From Cymodocea nodosa (Eukaryota; Streptophyta; Magnoliopsida; Alismatales; Cymodoceaceae): a DNA stretch of 64,000 bases. Shown here piece by piece: positions 1-11,731 of the stretch; within the stretch, counting starts at the first letter, position 1, and the number at the start of each line of letters is the position of its first letter. The notes beneath the pieces are model-generated. The model had not been told where the DNA came from. It made no database searches and worked only from the letters and a program-made list of their open reading frames with translations. Made by a program: the position numbers and the translations under genes. Location of the stretch: the NCBI GenBank assembly GCA_036874045.1, contig CM072344.1:4002501-4066500 (forward strand), given 5' to 3'.

Positions 1-2784
1 TATATATTTATATATAAACATAAAAACTGATTTCTTACTAAGTAAAGCTCAAGTAGTCCTCTACTCTGACTTCTTCTATAATTCCAAAGGAGTTTTTTGG
101 TGTTTTCAGAATAGGTCTAAGTCTTTGTCCATTTACTTTAAATATATTCAGATTTTTAGGATTTTCAATTTCAATAGCTCCATAAGGATAAATATTTCGA
201 ACTATGTAAGGTCCTGCCCATCTAGATCTTAATTTTCCTGGATGGTTATGGAGTCTAGCCATATAAAGATATACTTCTTGTCCTATTTCAAAGCTTTTTG
301 GAATAATTTTCCTATCATGCTAGAATTTCATTTTCTCTTTTTCTCTTACAGTCTTCGAATAAACTTTATTTCTAAATTCTTCTAATTCAATTAGTTACAT
401 TTTTCTATTTTCAGCAGCTTGATTTAAATTAGTGTTCAGAGTTTTTAATGCCCAATAAGCTTTATGTTCTATTTCAGCTGGTAAATGACAACTTTTTCCA
501 TATACTAGCCTAAAAGGTGACATACCTAAGCTTGTTTTATAAGCAGTTCTATAAGCCCAAAATGCATCTATCAATCTATCAGCCCAATCTATTCTAGTAG
601 GATTTACTACTTTTTCTAAGATTAACTTAATTTGTTTGTTAGCACTTTCTACTTGTCCACTTGTTTGCGAATGATATGATGTTGCAAACACAACAGCTAA
701 TAGTTCTTTTTCAATAGTTGTGTAATTAACTTGAGCATCATTTAAGGTTTTACTTGCATAATGAATCACTTTAGGAGATTTTTCTATCTTCTGTCCCAAC
801 ACTGCTCCTACAGCAAAATCAGATGTATCGCACATTAATTCAAATGGATGGTTCCAATCAGGTGCTTGAATTATAGGAGTTGAAATTAAGCTAGTCTTAT
901 GTCTGAAAAATGCTTCCTTGCAATTTTTATCAAAGTTAAATGGGACATCTTTTAATAGGTTAGTTAAAGGTCTAGCTATTTTGCTAAAGTCTTTAATAAA
1001 TCTTCTATAAAAACCAGCATGTCCTAGAAATGATCTAATATCTTTTACTGATTTAATGATCTAATATCTTTTACTGATTTAGGTTCTGGTATATTTGAAA
1101 TTACTTCTATTTTAGCTTTATCTACTTCCAACCCTTTCTTAGAAACAACATGCCTTAAGACTATTCCTTGTCTAACCATGAAGTGACATTTTTCCTAATT
1201 TAAAACCAGATTTTTTTTCACACAGTGTTTCAATATTTGGTCTAAATTGCTTAAACAAACTTCATATGAGTCGCCATATACAGTAAAATCATCCATAAAT
1301 ATTTTTAAGAAATCTTCAGTCATTCTAGTAAATATGCCCTGCATACACCTTTGAAAGGTAGCTGGTGCATTGCATAATCCGAATGGCATTCTCTTAAAAG
1401 CATAAGTTCCATTAGGACAAGTGAAAGTTGTTTTCTCTTGATCATCTAATGCTACTGGAATTTGATTATAACCTGAATACCCGTCTAGGAAACCAAAATA
1501 TTCTTGCCCTACTAATCTTTCCAGCATTTGATCTATAAAAGGTAAGGGAAAATGATCTTTCCTAGTCACAACATTCAACTTTCTATAGTCTATACATACT
1601 CTCCAACCTGATTGAATTCTAGTAGGTATCAAGTCTTGACTTTCATTCCTAATAACTGTTAATCCTGATTTCTTGGGAACTACTTGGATTGGGCTAACCC
1701 CCGAGCTATCAGAAATCGGATAAATTATGTCATTATCTAACCATTTCACTATTTTCCTCCTGACTACTTCTTTAAGGTTTGGATTTAATCTCCTCTCAGG
1801 AATTCTAACAGGTTTAGCATTTTCTTCTAAATATATGTGGTGACAGCATAAAGTTGAACTTAACCCTTTTATATTAGTCATAGTCCATCCTATTGCTTCT
1901 TTATAACGTTTTACTACATCTTTTAATTTAGCTATTTGATCCTCTTTTAAATCTGAAGCAATAATGATTGGACAGGTTCGTTTCTCTTCCAGTAATATAT
2001 AGGTTAATTCAGAAGGTAAATGTTTTAATACTAAATGTTGCCCATCAGAAGCTAGAGCTCTTAATTGAACATCATCATTTTCTAAATTAATTTCTTCCAG
2101 AATTTCGTTATTCTCATGATGTTTTTGTATATCATTTTCATGTTTATGATCTTTAATTGTTTTTAGTTTTAAAGTGCATTCTTTAAATTCTCTTACATTA
2201 ATATTTTCTGTTTGTTGTATATTTTGCAAATTATGTAGGTTTATAATATTATAATTTTCATTGTCCTGTTGCATAACTTGTATTTTCGTTGTATATTCGT
2301 CCAATGCTTTTAGTTTTCTTTCCAGATCATCTAATCTCATTGCATTCAATTTTTGATTAATTTTCATTATGGTTTTTTCAGTTTCGTAAATTATATCCTT
2401 TTTAGGTTCTGAATATGCTTTCTTATAGTTTAATTGGTTGACTTCTTGTTGTTGACACATAAAGTATTCTAGTTTGTCCAGGTTTTGCTCTATACTACGC
2501 TCCAATCTGTCATACCTATCCCAAACTTTCGTGTCTCTCAACATATTACACATTCTATACTGACCATCAGTTTGGTAAACTATAGGATTCTCATACTCGG
2601 CTCCATTATATTGAGAATAATTCATTTGTTGTTCATGGGATCTAACCATCTGTAAACATCTCAGTTTCAAACAGTCAGAAATGTCATGTCCTTCAGAATT
2701 ACAGAATTCACATATGCTAATTACAGGTTTTAGAAATCTTTGAGCATAAGCATATGCCATATTCTCAATTACAGAAGAAAACAC
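1..2784 (-). pseudogene. GA-1 coding fossil: zinc-knuckle ORF plus pol (RT, RNase H, integrase)
   Basis: From the primer-site side, the first residues include MAYAYAQRFLKPV and a CCHC-like knuckle (CEFCNSEGHDISDC), not a capsid gag. A region with coiled-coil potential follows, then reverse transcriptase with VCIDYRKLN, FLDGYSGYNQ, MPFGLCNAPATFQRCM and the catalytic FMDDF. RNase H ([15 protein letters not shown]) and integrase ([22 protein letters not shown]) lie near 400-835, and the integrase C-terminal domain near 38-262. In life it would copy RNA to DNA and integrate it. It is broken several times. The same first ORF follows the primer site of GA-2, so this start is a family trait. Confidence 0.9.
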
Positions 2785-2852
2785 ACAATACTCTAGCTAT
2801 TAAAATAAAATAGCTCTAACAGTTGCTTATATTAATTCAATTCAATTCAATT

Positions 2853-2869
2853 CCCTGGCAACGGTGCCA
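2853..2869 (-). other. Primer-binding site, tRNA-Asp type (GA-1)
   Basis: On the minus strand this reads TGGCACCGTTGCCAGGG, close to the complement of a plant tRNA-Asp 3' end. It lies 7 bases inside the LTR boundary. Athila/Tat gypsy elements are known to use tRNA-Asp. Confidence 0.85.
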
Positions 2870-2876
2870 TAAAACT

Positions 2877-4874
2877 TGTTCGGTTACCCAGCACAACACT
2901 AGAAAACTTGTTTGAATCTCGAGCAAAGCACTAGAAAAACTATGATTTGTTAACTTTTGTTTTTACTTAGTTAATTTATATTTATGCCTATTCTTTCTCT
3001 TTTAGAAGTAAACAAACAACCTTTAATACAATTTAGATATTAATTCCAATTTGTACTTTAACTGCAAGTACATAGTGTCTATTGTATCAGGGTGCAAGTA
3101 CAGGTCGATCCCACAAGGAATTGCTTAAGAGTTTAGAACTGTCCGTTTGTTAACAATCAAATTTATATATTCAATAAGCTCTCCATTGAATTACAGTTAA
3201 CTCAATGGACAAAGTTCATTGAGTTATAGCTAACTCAACGGTCTAACCTCGTGGACTTAAGTTAACTCCACGAGTCTGTGTTTTCTTTTTAAATACTACT
3301 ATTTACAAAGGAATTTGGCCAGCCATTGGGCGGTTCCACATATTGTAAATAACATCAATTAAGCTCTTTAATGTTAGTAAACACTAGATTTATCATTAAG
3401 CAATACTAACATTCAGATAATTCAAACAGTGACCACTAAAATTTTTAAGTCTTTTGAACGAACCAATTTTAGTAAATTGTAAAACTAAAACAAACATAAA
3501 ACAATCACAACACTGACAAAGATAACATTAATCACGATACAACACAAACAATACAACACTCAAATACAACATACAATAGCAGATAAGTTGTTTTTGGTAT
3601 TTTTGGTTTAATATGAACATGGAAATGAGCGAAAGGTGAAATGTAAAGTAATCTCAATCGACAGTAAATACTTTTGTCACTACATACGACACGATTACAC
3701 CACTTACAATCCTGTCTCCTCTCCCTATAGAATCGCAAGTCCAGAATTGCAAGATAATCTCCTCTTCAGCATATAGGCATCAACCCGAAGTCAAGGCTAG
3801 AAGCTTTTCGATCTCCTCCAATGGTTGGTGATTGTGGTGGTGATGGTGGTGATAACGATGGTTGGTATGGTACTTTGGAGAACTGCCGATACTACCTGTA
3901 GAAAGCCTAGTGCTCCTCCTCTATACACATTGGCCGTCCATCGATCACACACTTTTCTTCTTTTTCTTCTTTTCTTTTATATTTCTTTAGTAGTAACTAC
4001 TTTTGCTTGAATGGTTGGTTGGATTTTCTTCATTCATATCAACGACGATGATTTCTTCTCCCTATGCAATACATGCAATCGTGGTTTTTCTTTCAACTGT
4101 CCTGTTTCTGTAACCGCTATAGTGGCATATTAGAAAATAAATAGTCCGTGGAGTTAGAGATAACTCAATGGACTTACCTCGTTGATTTATCTGTAAAACA
4201 CATGTAAAATTTTAACTATCTGATGATCAGGTGCATTTTGGATACTTATAAATTTAACTATCCGATGCTTAGATGCATTTCGAATAGTTACAAATAACTC
4301 ATCGATATATAACTTAAGTAAATCTACCAGATCTCGACACGTGTCAACAACAGTTTAATAATAAAATACACATTTCGGAGAGTTACAGGTCTAACTATTT
4401 GATGCTTAGATGCAATTTCAGATAGTTATAGATAACTCACCGAAAGTTCACATAAGTCATGCGTTATGGTTTTGACACATGTACTTCTAGAAATAATAAA
4501 ATATTCTTTTAAAGCATAACTGTTTAGCAATATAAACATAACTATCCGATACATGTTCGGTATGTTAAACATAACTGTCTAAAATATGTTCGGTATGTTA
4601 AACATAACTGTTCGAAGTATGTTCGGTATGTTAAACATAATTGTCCGAAATATCAGAAAATTCGGATACTTAAGAATTTCACAGCCTGCAACTTACCGAC
4701 AGTTCAGAAATGTACTAAATTGACATTAATTCCCCAAAATTAAGCAGATTCTTTAATTAAAGCATATAACAGTGCAATTATAACATAATGGCTTAATTCT
4801 CATATGATAAGCTAAATATTATGCAACTAACCATCATTTAACCGTTAATAATATGCCCCTTTTCATTTTAAACA
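2877..4874 (-). repeat. GA-1 5' LTR (about 2.0 kb)
   Basis: The LTR has TG...CA ends (minus strand TGTTTAAAATG... to ...GAACA) and is 1,998 bp. U3 (high-coordinate side) carries arrays of CGGATAGTTA/CCGAAATGCAT-type motifs. A TATAAAAG box lies at 3974-3981, followed on the minus strand by a more GC-rich leader block, a GTAAGT donor-like site (3712-3717) and three tandem hairpin modules (3174-3276). Short open frames on the plus strand here are antisense to the element and recur in every LTR copy; I do not call them genes. Confidence 0.88.
3974..3981 (-). promoter_or_regulatory. TATA box of GA-1 LTR (TATAAAAG)
   Basis: TATAAAAG on the minus strand occurs at the same place in every GA/FBX LTR of the window. 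It would start the genomic transcript about 30 bases further left. Confidence 0.6.
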
Positions 4875-5336
4875 TTCTCCATGTACTAAAATTCTGATCT
4901 AAGAAGGATCATTTGGTTCATGGCTTCTACCTTAAAGCTTCATTCAAGTGGTTGGTTTGAGTTTCGACTTGAAAACTCAAAAGGTTGGTTTACTGAAGTT
5001 TATACTTCAAAACTTCTATGTGGTTGGTTAGAGCTATGACTAGAAAACTCAAGTGAATGGTTGGTTCTTGCTTCAAATTGAAAGCAAGTGTATGTAAGTG
5101 TTAAGACACTTAGTGAAACACAAGTGATCCTTAGGGGTGGACTAGCCGAGTAGGTGAACCACCTAAAATTCCCTTGTGTTTCTTATTTATATTTCCGCTA
5201 TGTATGTTTTATATATTTGTTTAGTACTTGTGCTAGTTGATTATTCAAATTGGTTAACTAAGTTAGTAAAAGTTTTAATTACACACTGATCACCATTCAC
5301 ACCCCCTCTAGTGAAGCCATATGTTCCTATCAGGAA
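4875..5336 (+). repeat. Fragment of a third copia-type LTR (3' end)
   Basis: This segment resembles neither the S1 nor the S2 LTR. It has repeated GGTTGGTT motifs with ACTTGAAAACTC-like arms, and ends with CACACCCCCTCTAGTGAAGCC, the kind of C-rich end common at copia LTR termini just before the primer site. It is joined directly to S1 gag sequence, so only the tail of the donor remains. Assignment to copia is inferred from the end motif alone. Confidence 0.5.
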
Positions 5337-5559
5337 TCGGTAATCAAATAATGTCAGAAATGAAAATTTCAACTCTAGTTTACACAGAGATAAATGTTTT
5401 GATAATTATAACACTAAGAGAAATAAATGCAAGAATAATTATCAAAAAATAGATAAGTTGAAGTTTAAAAATATTGATTATTTTGATATAACTCTCTTTA
5501 AAATTCTTGGACCCACTCAGAAATGAGTTCCAAGAGAAAAAATCTCTTCTTAACTATTT

Positions 5560-8500
5560 TGTAAGTATAAAAATCAAAATGGATAATGGACAGTGGAGCA
5601 TTTAGCCATATGACTAGAGATATACGATTACTTACAGAAGTAACAAAGACCAAGAACGGACAAGTTACCTTTGGAAATAAAAGCAAAACAAATATCCTTA
5701 GGTCTGGCAAGGTTCAGGTAATTGAAAAATGTTTTATAAATGATGTCTTATTAGTGGAAAACTTAAGTTTTAATTTATTGAGTGTTCCTATTTTAATGAA
5801 GTTTTATAGAGTAATTTTTGAAAAAGATTCCTATAAAATTATGGACATGTCTACAAACGAAATTTTATTCATTGCATACAAGAAAGGATCCGTTTGTATT
5901 CTGAATTTTCCTTGTGATATTATTAAAGACAATGCTTGATTAATTGCAAAATCAGATGAAGTTATTTTATGGCATAGAATGCTAGGACACTCAAACTTAA
6001 AATTATTACAAAAGCTATCTAAAAAGAATCTAGTTAGAGGTTTACCTAGTATTAAGTACTCGAAAGAGTTTATGTGTGATGTATGTCAACTAGGTAAATT
6101 ACATAAAACATCCTTTAAAAGTTTAAATGAAATAACAAGCAAAAGAGTATTAGAACTAGTGCATATGGATTTATTTGGACCTACTAGGACAACAAGTCTA
6201 GGAGGTAAACATTATGCTTTTGTACTAGTTGATGACTATTCTAGATTTACTTTGGTCTATTTTCTAGCTAATAAAACTAAAGTTTGTGAAATATTTAAGA
6301 TATTCTGTAATAAAGTTTAGAACGAGCAAAATGTTAAAATTCAAAAACTTAGGAGTGATCATGGTACAAAATTTGATAATGATCAAATGGACACCTTTTG
6401 TGAAGATTTAGGCATAGATCATAGGTACTCATTTCCAAGAGCTCCTTCACAAAATGGAATAGTAGAACGTAAAAAAGAGATCACTTCAGGAAATGTCTAG
6501 AACCATGTTAAATGAAAATAAGTTACCCCTATCTCTCTAGGCAGAAGTAGTTCATACAACATGTTATGTTATAAATAGAGTACATCTAAGACCAATTTTG
6601 GATAAAACTCCTTATGAGATATGGTATAACAAGGTTCCCAAAATAAGTTATTTAAAACCCTTTGGCTCTAAGTGTTTTATTTTAAACACTAAGGAACGAA
6701 GAGACAAATTTAGAGCCAAATCAAATGAGGGTATTTTTGTTGGTTATTCCATTAGAAGTAAGGCATATAGAGTATATAACAAATCAACAAAAACCATTAA
6801 GGAAACCCTACATGTGAAATTTCATGAAAATTCTCATTTGGATTTTAGACATGTTGAAAACTTTGATTCAGAAATTCTCCTAGAAATGGTATCAAATGAT
6901 GTTGACAGAGAAATTGAGAGATTATCTGACAGAATAAGAAATATAAACCTAAATGATAAAGATTTAGAAGAAAATATTATCATACCTATAGAAAATGTAG
7001 AACAACATAGAAATTGGCGTTATGCTTCATCTCATCCTATTGATTAGATAATAGGCGATCCTAATCAAGGAGTTAGGACTAGGTCATTAGTAGTCAACAT
7101 TTGTGGTGCTTACTCATTTGTTTCTTTACTAGAACCTAAGAAAATTGAAGATGTCTTAGAATATGAATTTTGGTATTTAGCTATGCAAGATGAGCTAAAT
7201 CAATTTATAAGAAATGAGGTATGAGATCTAGTTCCACCACTTGAAAATCAGTCCATAATAGGAACAAGGTGGGTATTTAGAAACAAAGTAGATCAAGATG
7301 GACACAGTTAAAAATAAAGTTAGATTAGTTGCTCAAGATTACAAGCATGATGAAGGAATTGACTATGATGAGACATTTGCTCCTGTTGCTAGACTAGAGT
7401 CAATACGAATTTTGTTAGCATATGCTTATTATATGGATTCCAAATTATATCAAATGGATGTTAAGACTGCTTTTTTAAATGAATATATAAAAGAAGAAGT
7501 TTATGTAAAACAACCTCTAGGTTTTGAAGATTCAAAACATCTTGAGTATGTTTATAAGCTTAAGAAGGCACTATATGGCCTTAAACAAGCCCCTAGGTCT
7601 TGGTATGAGAGATTATCTAAATTTCTTATGGAAAAATGGTATTCTATGGGAAAGGCAGATCACACTCTTTTTATCAAGAAGATCAAAAAAGATATATTGG
7701 TAGTTCAAATCTATGTAGATGACATCATATTTGGAGCAACAAATGATAAATTAGTTGAGTCTTTTTTGAAAGACATGACCAATCAATTTGAAATGAGTAT
7801 GATGGGTGAACTATCATTTTTCCTAAGCTTACAAATTAAGTAATTAGATCATGGTACTTTTATTTCACAAGAAAAATATACTCGAGATTTATTAAAGAGG
7901 TTTGGTTTAGACAACATTAAAACAAAGAATACACTAATGAGTACTATCACCAAGTTGGATAAAGATGACTCTGGAAAAACTATAGATATAAAACAATATA
8001 GAAGTATGATTGATTTATTACTTTATTTAACAGCTAGCCGACTAGATATAATGTTAGTGTGTGTACTTGTGCTAGATATCAATCTAATCCTAAAGAATCA
8101 CACCTATTTGCTGTTAAATGAATTTTTAAATATCTATTAGGAACCATCAATTTCGGATTGTTTTACTTTAAACACAGTTCTTTAAATTTAATAGGTTATA
8201 GTGATACTGATTTTGCAAGATGTAAGTCTGAAAGAAAAAGCACTAGTGGCACATGTCAATTATTAGGAAATTCTTTAGTGTCATGGTTTAGCAAAAAGCA
8301 AAATTTTGTAGCATTATCTACAACTGAAGCTAAATATATTGCTTCTGCACTTTGCTGTGTTCAAATCCTGTGGATCAGACAAACTTTAAAAGATTTTAAT
8401 TTAACCTATGAACCAACTAAGATTTTCTATGATAGTAGTTCTGCAATAAGTTTGTCTAAAAATCTTGTCTTACATTCATGAGCTAAACATATAGAAGTTC

Positions 8501-8660
8501 GACATCATTTTCTAAGGGATAATGTTATAAAAGGAAAAATAGTATTAAATTTTGTTCCTACCATAAAACAATTAGTAGATTTTTTTTACAAAATCCTTAG
8601 ATGAGAATACCTTTTTAAAATTACGATTAGAACTTGGTATCTGTAGGTTATTTGATGTTT
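5560..8660 (+). pseudogene. S1-B pol fossil (protease, integrase, RT, RNase H)
   Basis: The domains follow Ty1/copia order. Protease has MDSGAFSHM near 5586. GAG-pre-integrase (MLGHSNLKLLQKL) and the integrase core (LVHMDLFGPTR, FVLVDDYSR) lie at about 5979-6480. Reverse transcriptase has [24 protein letters not shown] and the catalytic IYVDDIIF at about 7300-7850. RNase H (SERKSTSGTCQLLG, VALSTTEAKY) lies at about 8158-8640. Integrase before RT separates copia from gypsy. The reading frame is broken about ten times, so it is not functional. Confidence 0.92.
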
Positions 8661-9724
8661 AATTTGTCCTGTTCATTGCATAACATTTTGGTTTATTAGA
8701 AAGTAACTTTAGAATTTAATTTTTTTATTAAAAAAAAAACTCAAAATGTTTATTTTAGACTTACTATTTATTGGTAGTTAAGAATTTATGAAATTCTGAT
8801 TTTTATTGATGTCAATTTATTTAAGAAAAATTCAGAAAAGATTACTTATGGAAAGTTAATTTGATTCAATGTGAGTGCAAACTATATTTTTGTTACTTAT
8901 GTATATGCTATTACAAAGATTTTAACTAGAAAATACATAGAAAATATGTACTATTTGTTAAAGGAAAGTTATTAATATACTGTTAGAAAAATTAAGTCTT
9001 GCAGTTGCCTCTTATTCAATTTACTATCTTATTTTATTGTTTATCTGCAATTACTTGAGTAATTATGTACGTTGGGGGATCTTAAACCCTAGTCACTTAA
9101 ACCAACTAGTTTGGGATGTACTGACTAAAAACTCATTTTACAAGTAATTCAGATTATATTTAAAAAAATTAAAAAATTTACCTGTTCTCACTTGTCATTG
9201 AGTAATTGGTTATCTTTCTCCTAAGCAAGGGATTGTGATCACGTAAAAAGATGATATTGTGGGAGGTAATACATAAAGTATATATATATATATAAATATA
9301 AACAAAAAAAAAGGGGCAATGTACTCAAGCTTAATTTATTTTACAAGTGTTATAACAATCTTGCCATAATCTGTGCATATAATCTTTGTTATTTCTCTTT
9401 GTTATTATCTACTCTTTACACATAATGTACTGTATTTATTTTCTTAGGTTTGTGTACTCCTTATTGAATTCTTTTAACTTACTTGAAGGCATATCTCTAT
9501 GAATTATCTTTTGTAAACTGAATAAGATAAAAGCTAGAAAGTCTAAATTGTTAAATCTACTACTTATTTTTGTATTTAATTAATAAAAAAAAGGAGAGAG
9601 AGACTAAAATCTTTTAAGGCTTAGTAACCAACTTAAGTTAGATATTTGACCTTTTAATGCCAAATCTATTGGGGCTTGGCAACCCAGTTTAAGTACGCCA
9701 TAGATTCTTTAGACTCCATTTATG
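8661..9724 (+). other. S1-B noncoding spacer after pol
   Basis: This AT-rich interval has no convincing ORF. It matches 33260-34260 on the minus strand in S1-A. It includes a block (9059-9150: TGGGGGATCTTAAACCCTAG, then TGGGATGTACTGACTAAAAA) that weakly resembles the conserved core in S2 (15551-15757) and FBX. A purine run (GTGGGAGGTAATAC, near 9259) sits where a central polypurine tract sits in FBX. A short AT dinucleotide run lies at 9278-9300. Confidence 0.6.
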
Positions 9725-10548
9725 TAGGAGGAGTAATTTCTCATATAATAATTCAACCATTATGAACTATTATATGCTTTAATGAAAGAATTTGCATAAT
9801 TTCAGGAAATTAACATTAATTAAGTATATTTCTGAATTGTCGGTGAAATACAAGCTTTTTAGTTCTTAAGTATCCGAATTTTCTGTTATTTCGGAAGGTT
9901 ATATTGTATATACTGGACAGTTATGTTTTAAACGATTAAAAGAATATTTTATTATTTCTTGAAGTATACGTGTTGAAGCCTAAATGCATATCTTAAATGA
10001 ATGTTCGGTAAGTTATCTGGTAACTCTCCGAAATGCATCTGACCATCGGATAGTTAGGTTTATAAGTATCCAAAAATATCTAAACTCCTTAAGTTACAAT
10101 TATGCACGTGTTGAATTTCATTGCTTTATTTTGTCTCTTGTTGAAACTCGAACAGTTATGCTTAAGTCTTCGACTTTTACGCATATCCATCCGAGAAACT
10201 CGAATAGTTAACTTAATATTATTATATTTTTCTGACAGACTTAAACTATGACAATAACTATTCTAGTTTGTCATATAGTTATGTGCTTTACTGCTCAGAA
10301 AACTCGAATAGTTATCATAAGTTTTTGAGTTTTCTCACCTTTTCACTTAGCCTATAGTTATTTTCTTCACACGAATAGTTACGCTAAGTATTCTGCTTTT
10401 GTCGGTTGTAAAACTCGTACAATTATTGTAATCATTCTAGTTATTTATCACTAATGGATCTTATATTTATGATTTCAATGATTGAATCCATTTATAAACT
10501 CGAAGAGTTATAAATGTTTTACTGACAACCTTTCGTGTTTCTAATCCT
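9725..10548 (+). promoter_or_regulatory. Gypsy-U3-like block with TATA box ahead of the S1 envelope-position ORF
   Basis: From ATTATATGCTTTAATGAAAG onward the sequence follows the start of the GA/FBX gypsy LTR (compare 38041-38350): stretches with AATTTCAGGAAATTAA, CTGAATTGTCGGTGA and TTCTTAAGTATCCGAATTTT occur in the same order, followed by the same CGGATAGTTA and ACTCGAATAGTTA motif arrays. TATAAAT lies at 10509-10515. In S1-A the same block is intact and ends about 100 bases before the ORF start, so it is placed like an internal promoter. Promoter activity is an inference. Confidence 0.6.
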
Positions 10549-10554
10549 TAATAT

Positions 10555-11532
10555 AAAAACATTTGTTTATTACTGGTTCGTTGAGTTATCATAATACAAC
10601 GGAGATGGTTCGTTGAGATAGCATAACACCACGAACTTAGTTCGTTGAGTTAGCTACAGTACTTGTCACGTGAAATGGCACATGAGGAACTCGTTAAGTT
10701 AGAAACGTTAAGTTATATATATACTTGTGTTACTCGTTTAGTTAACATTAAAGTAACGACTTCTTATTACACTGATGAAAAACTTTTGGATGAGAAATTT
10801 TATTTTGCAGGAAATTTTTCAGAGATCCAAGACTGATGATTAAAGGAAATTTGAAATATAAATGTGGGTTAGAACGTGTGTGTTTCGATGAAGGAAAAAG
10901 AAAAGACGTGGAGAAGTGGAAAACTGGTAGTGGTTAAACGTGAAGGATATGCATGAAATGAAGATACAGTATAAAAGGCATAGAATTCTTGTTGATCAAT
11001 TTATCCTTGCACACAAAACGAAAAATTTTTTCAAGGATCAAACCATCCCTACACACCAAAAGAAAAATCTTTTTCAGGGATCAAAAACACCTCTTCGGGA
11101 AAAATCTCTCAAGTGGAAGAAACTTCAGTGAAGCATAAAAGGTAAGATTTTCGTCACTGAAGATTTGAAGTATCAGAAGAAAGCAAATTTGGTGAAGCAT
11201 GAAAAGACAAGATATTCGTCATTGAAGAATTGCTGAAGAAGAAAAAGAAGAAGAAGAAAGATCTCAAACAGGGAGAAAAGTTTTAAATTCCCAAATTAGT
11301 TTTCTCTGTTTGTAGTTATGAAATTGTTTAGATGATACATGGTATCGAAATATAATTGCATCTACAATTTCTGAGGAGAATTGAATTGTATATTGTAATT
11401 GAAACCTTGAATAAAAATGATTTTATGAAAACAATGTCTCAACTTGTTTTTGAGTTTTAAAGTTTCAATTATATTTCAGAAAATATTAATATACAATTCA
11501 CCCCCCCTCTTGTGTAGCCATACGATCCTAGA
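10555..11532 (+). repeat. S2 5' LTR (partial)
   Basis: It aligns with the right-hand ~980 bp of the 3' LTR (19990-20972) at about 97% identity by hand count. It contains two or three CGTTGAGTTA modules, the TATA box at 10970-10978, AATAAA at 11410-11415 and the C-rich end (CACCCCCCCTCTTGTG). Confidence 0.9.
10970..10978 (+). promoter_or_regulatory. TATA box of S2 5' LTR (TATAAAAGG)
   Basis: A canonical TATAAAAGG, repeated at 20405-20413 in the 3' LTR. Transcription would start near 11000. The poly(A) signal AATAAA at 11410-11415 (20847-20852 in the 3' LTR) follows at a spacing that fits a terminal R region. Confidence 0.65.
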
Positions 11533-11534
11533 AG

Positions 11535-11546
11535 TGGTATCAAAGC
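11535..11546 (+). other. Primer-binding site, initiator tRNA-Met type (S2)
   Basis: TGGTATCAAAGC, one base from the usual copia TGGTATCAGAGC, starts 3 bases after the LTR end. Confidence 0.85.
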
Positions 11547-11731
11547 TTTGTGAATAATCTTTGATATAAAATCGATACCAACTTATTTAATATCATTGCT
11601 TATTCTACCTTCCTTGTTTTTAAACGGAAATTAATATCTAAGCATACATTTAACTCTATTGATTTAAGGCTCAAGTTGTTTTAATGTTTTTAGACTGTTT
11701 AAATCAAATAGGTTGAAAAATCTAAGGTAAA

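Larger units (their letters stand above)
1..4874 (-). mobile_element. GA-1, Athila-like Ty3/gypsy retrotransposon, 5' part
   Basis: The element reads leftwards from its 5' LTR (2877-4874) through a tRNA-Asp-type primer site and a zinc-knuckle ORF into reverse transcriptase, RNase H and integrase, and leaves the window at base 1. The pol domain order and the integrase C-terminal style (HNHPGKLRSRWAGPYIV, FKVNGQRLRP) are those of Athila/Tat gypsy elements. It is a fossil, broken in several places (about five or more). Its LTR and primer site match GA-2 and the FBX elements, so they form one mobilisation family. The missing 3' end prevents LTR dating. Confidence 0.9.
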
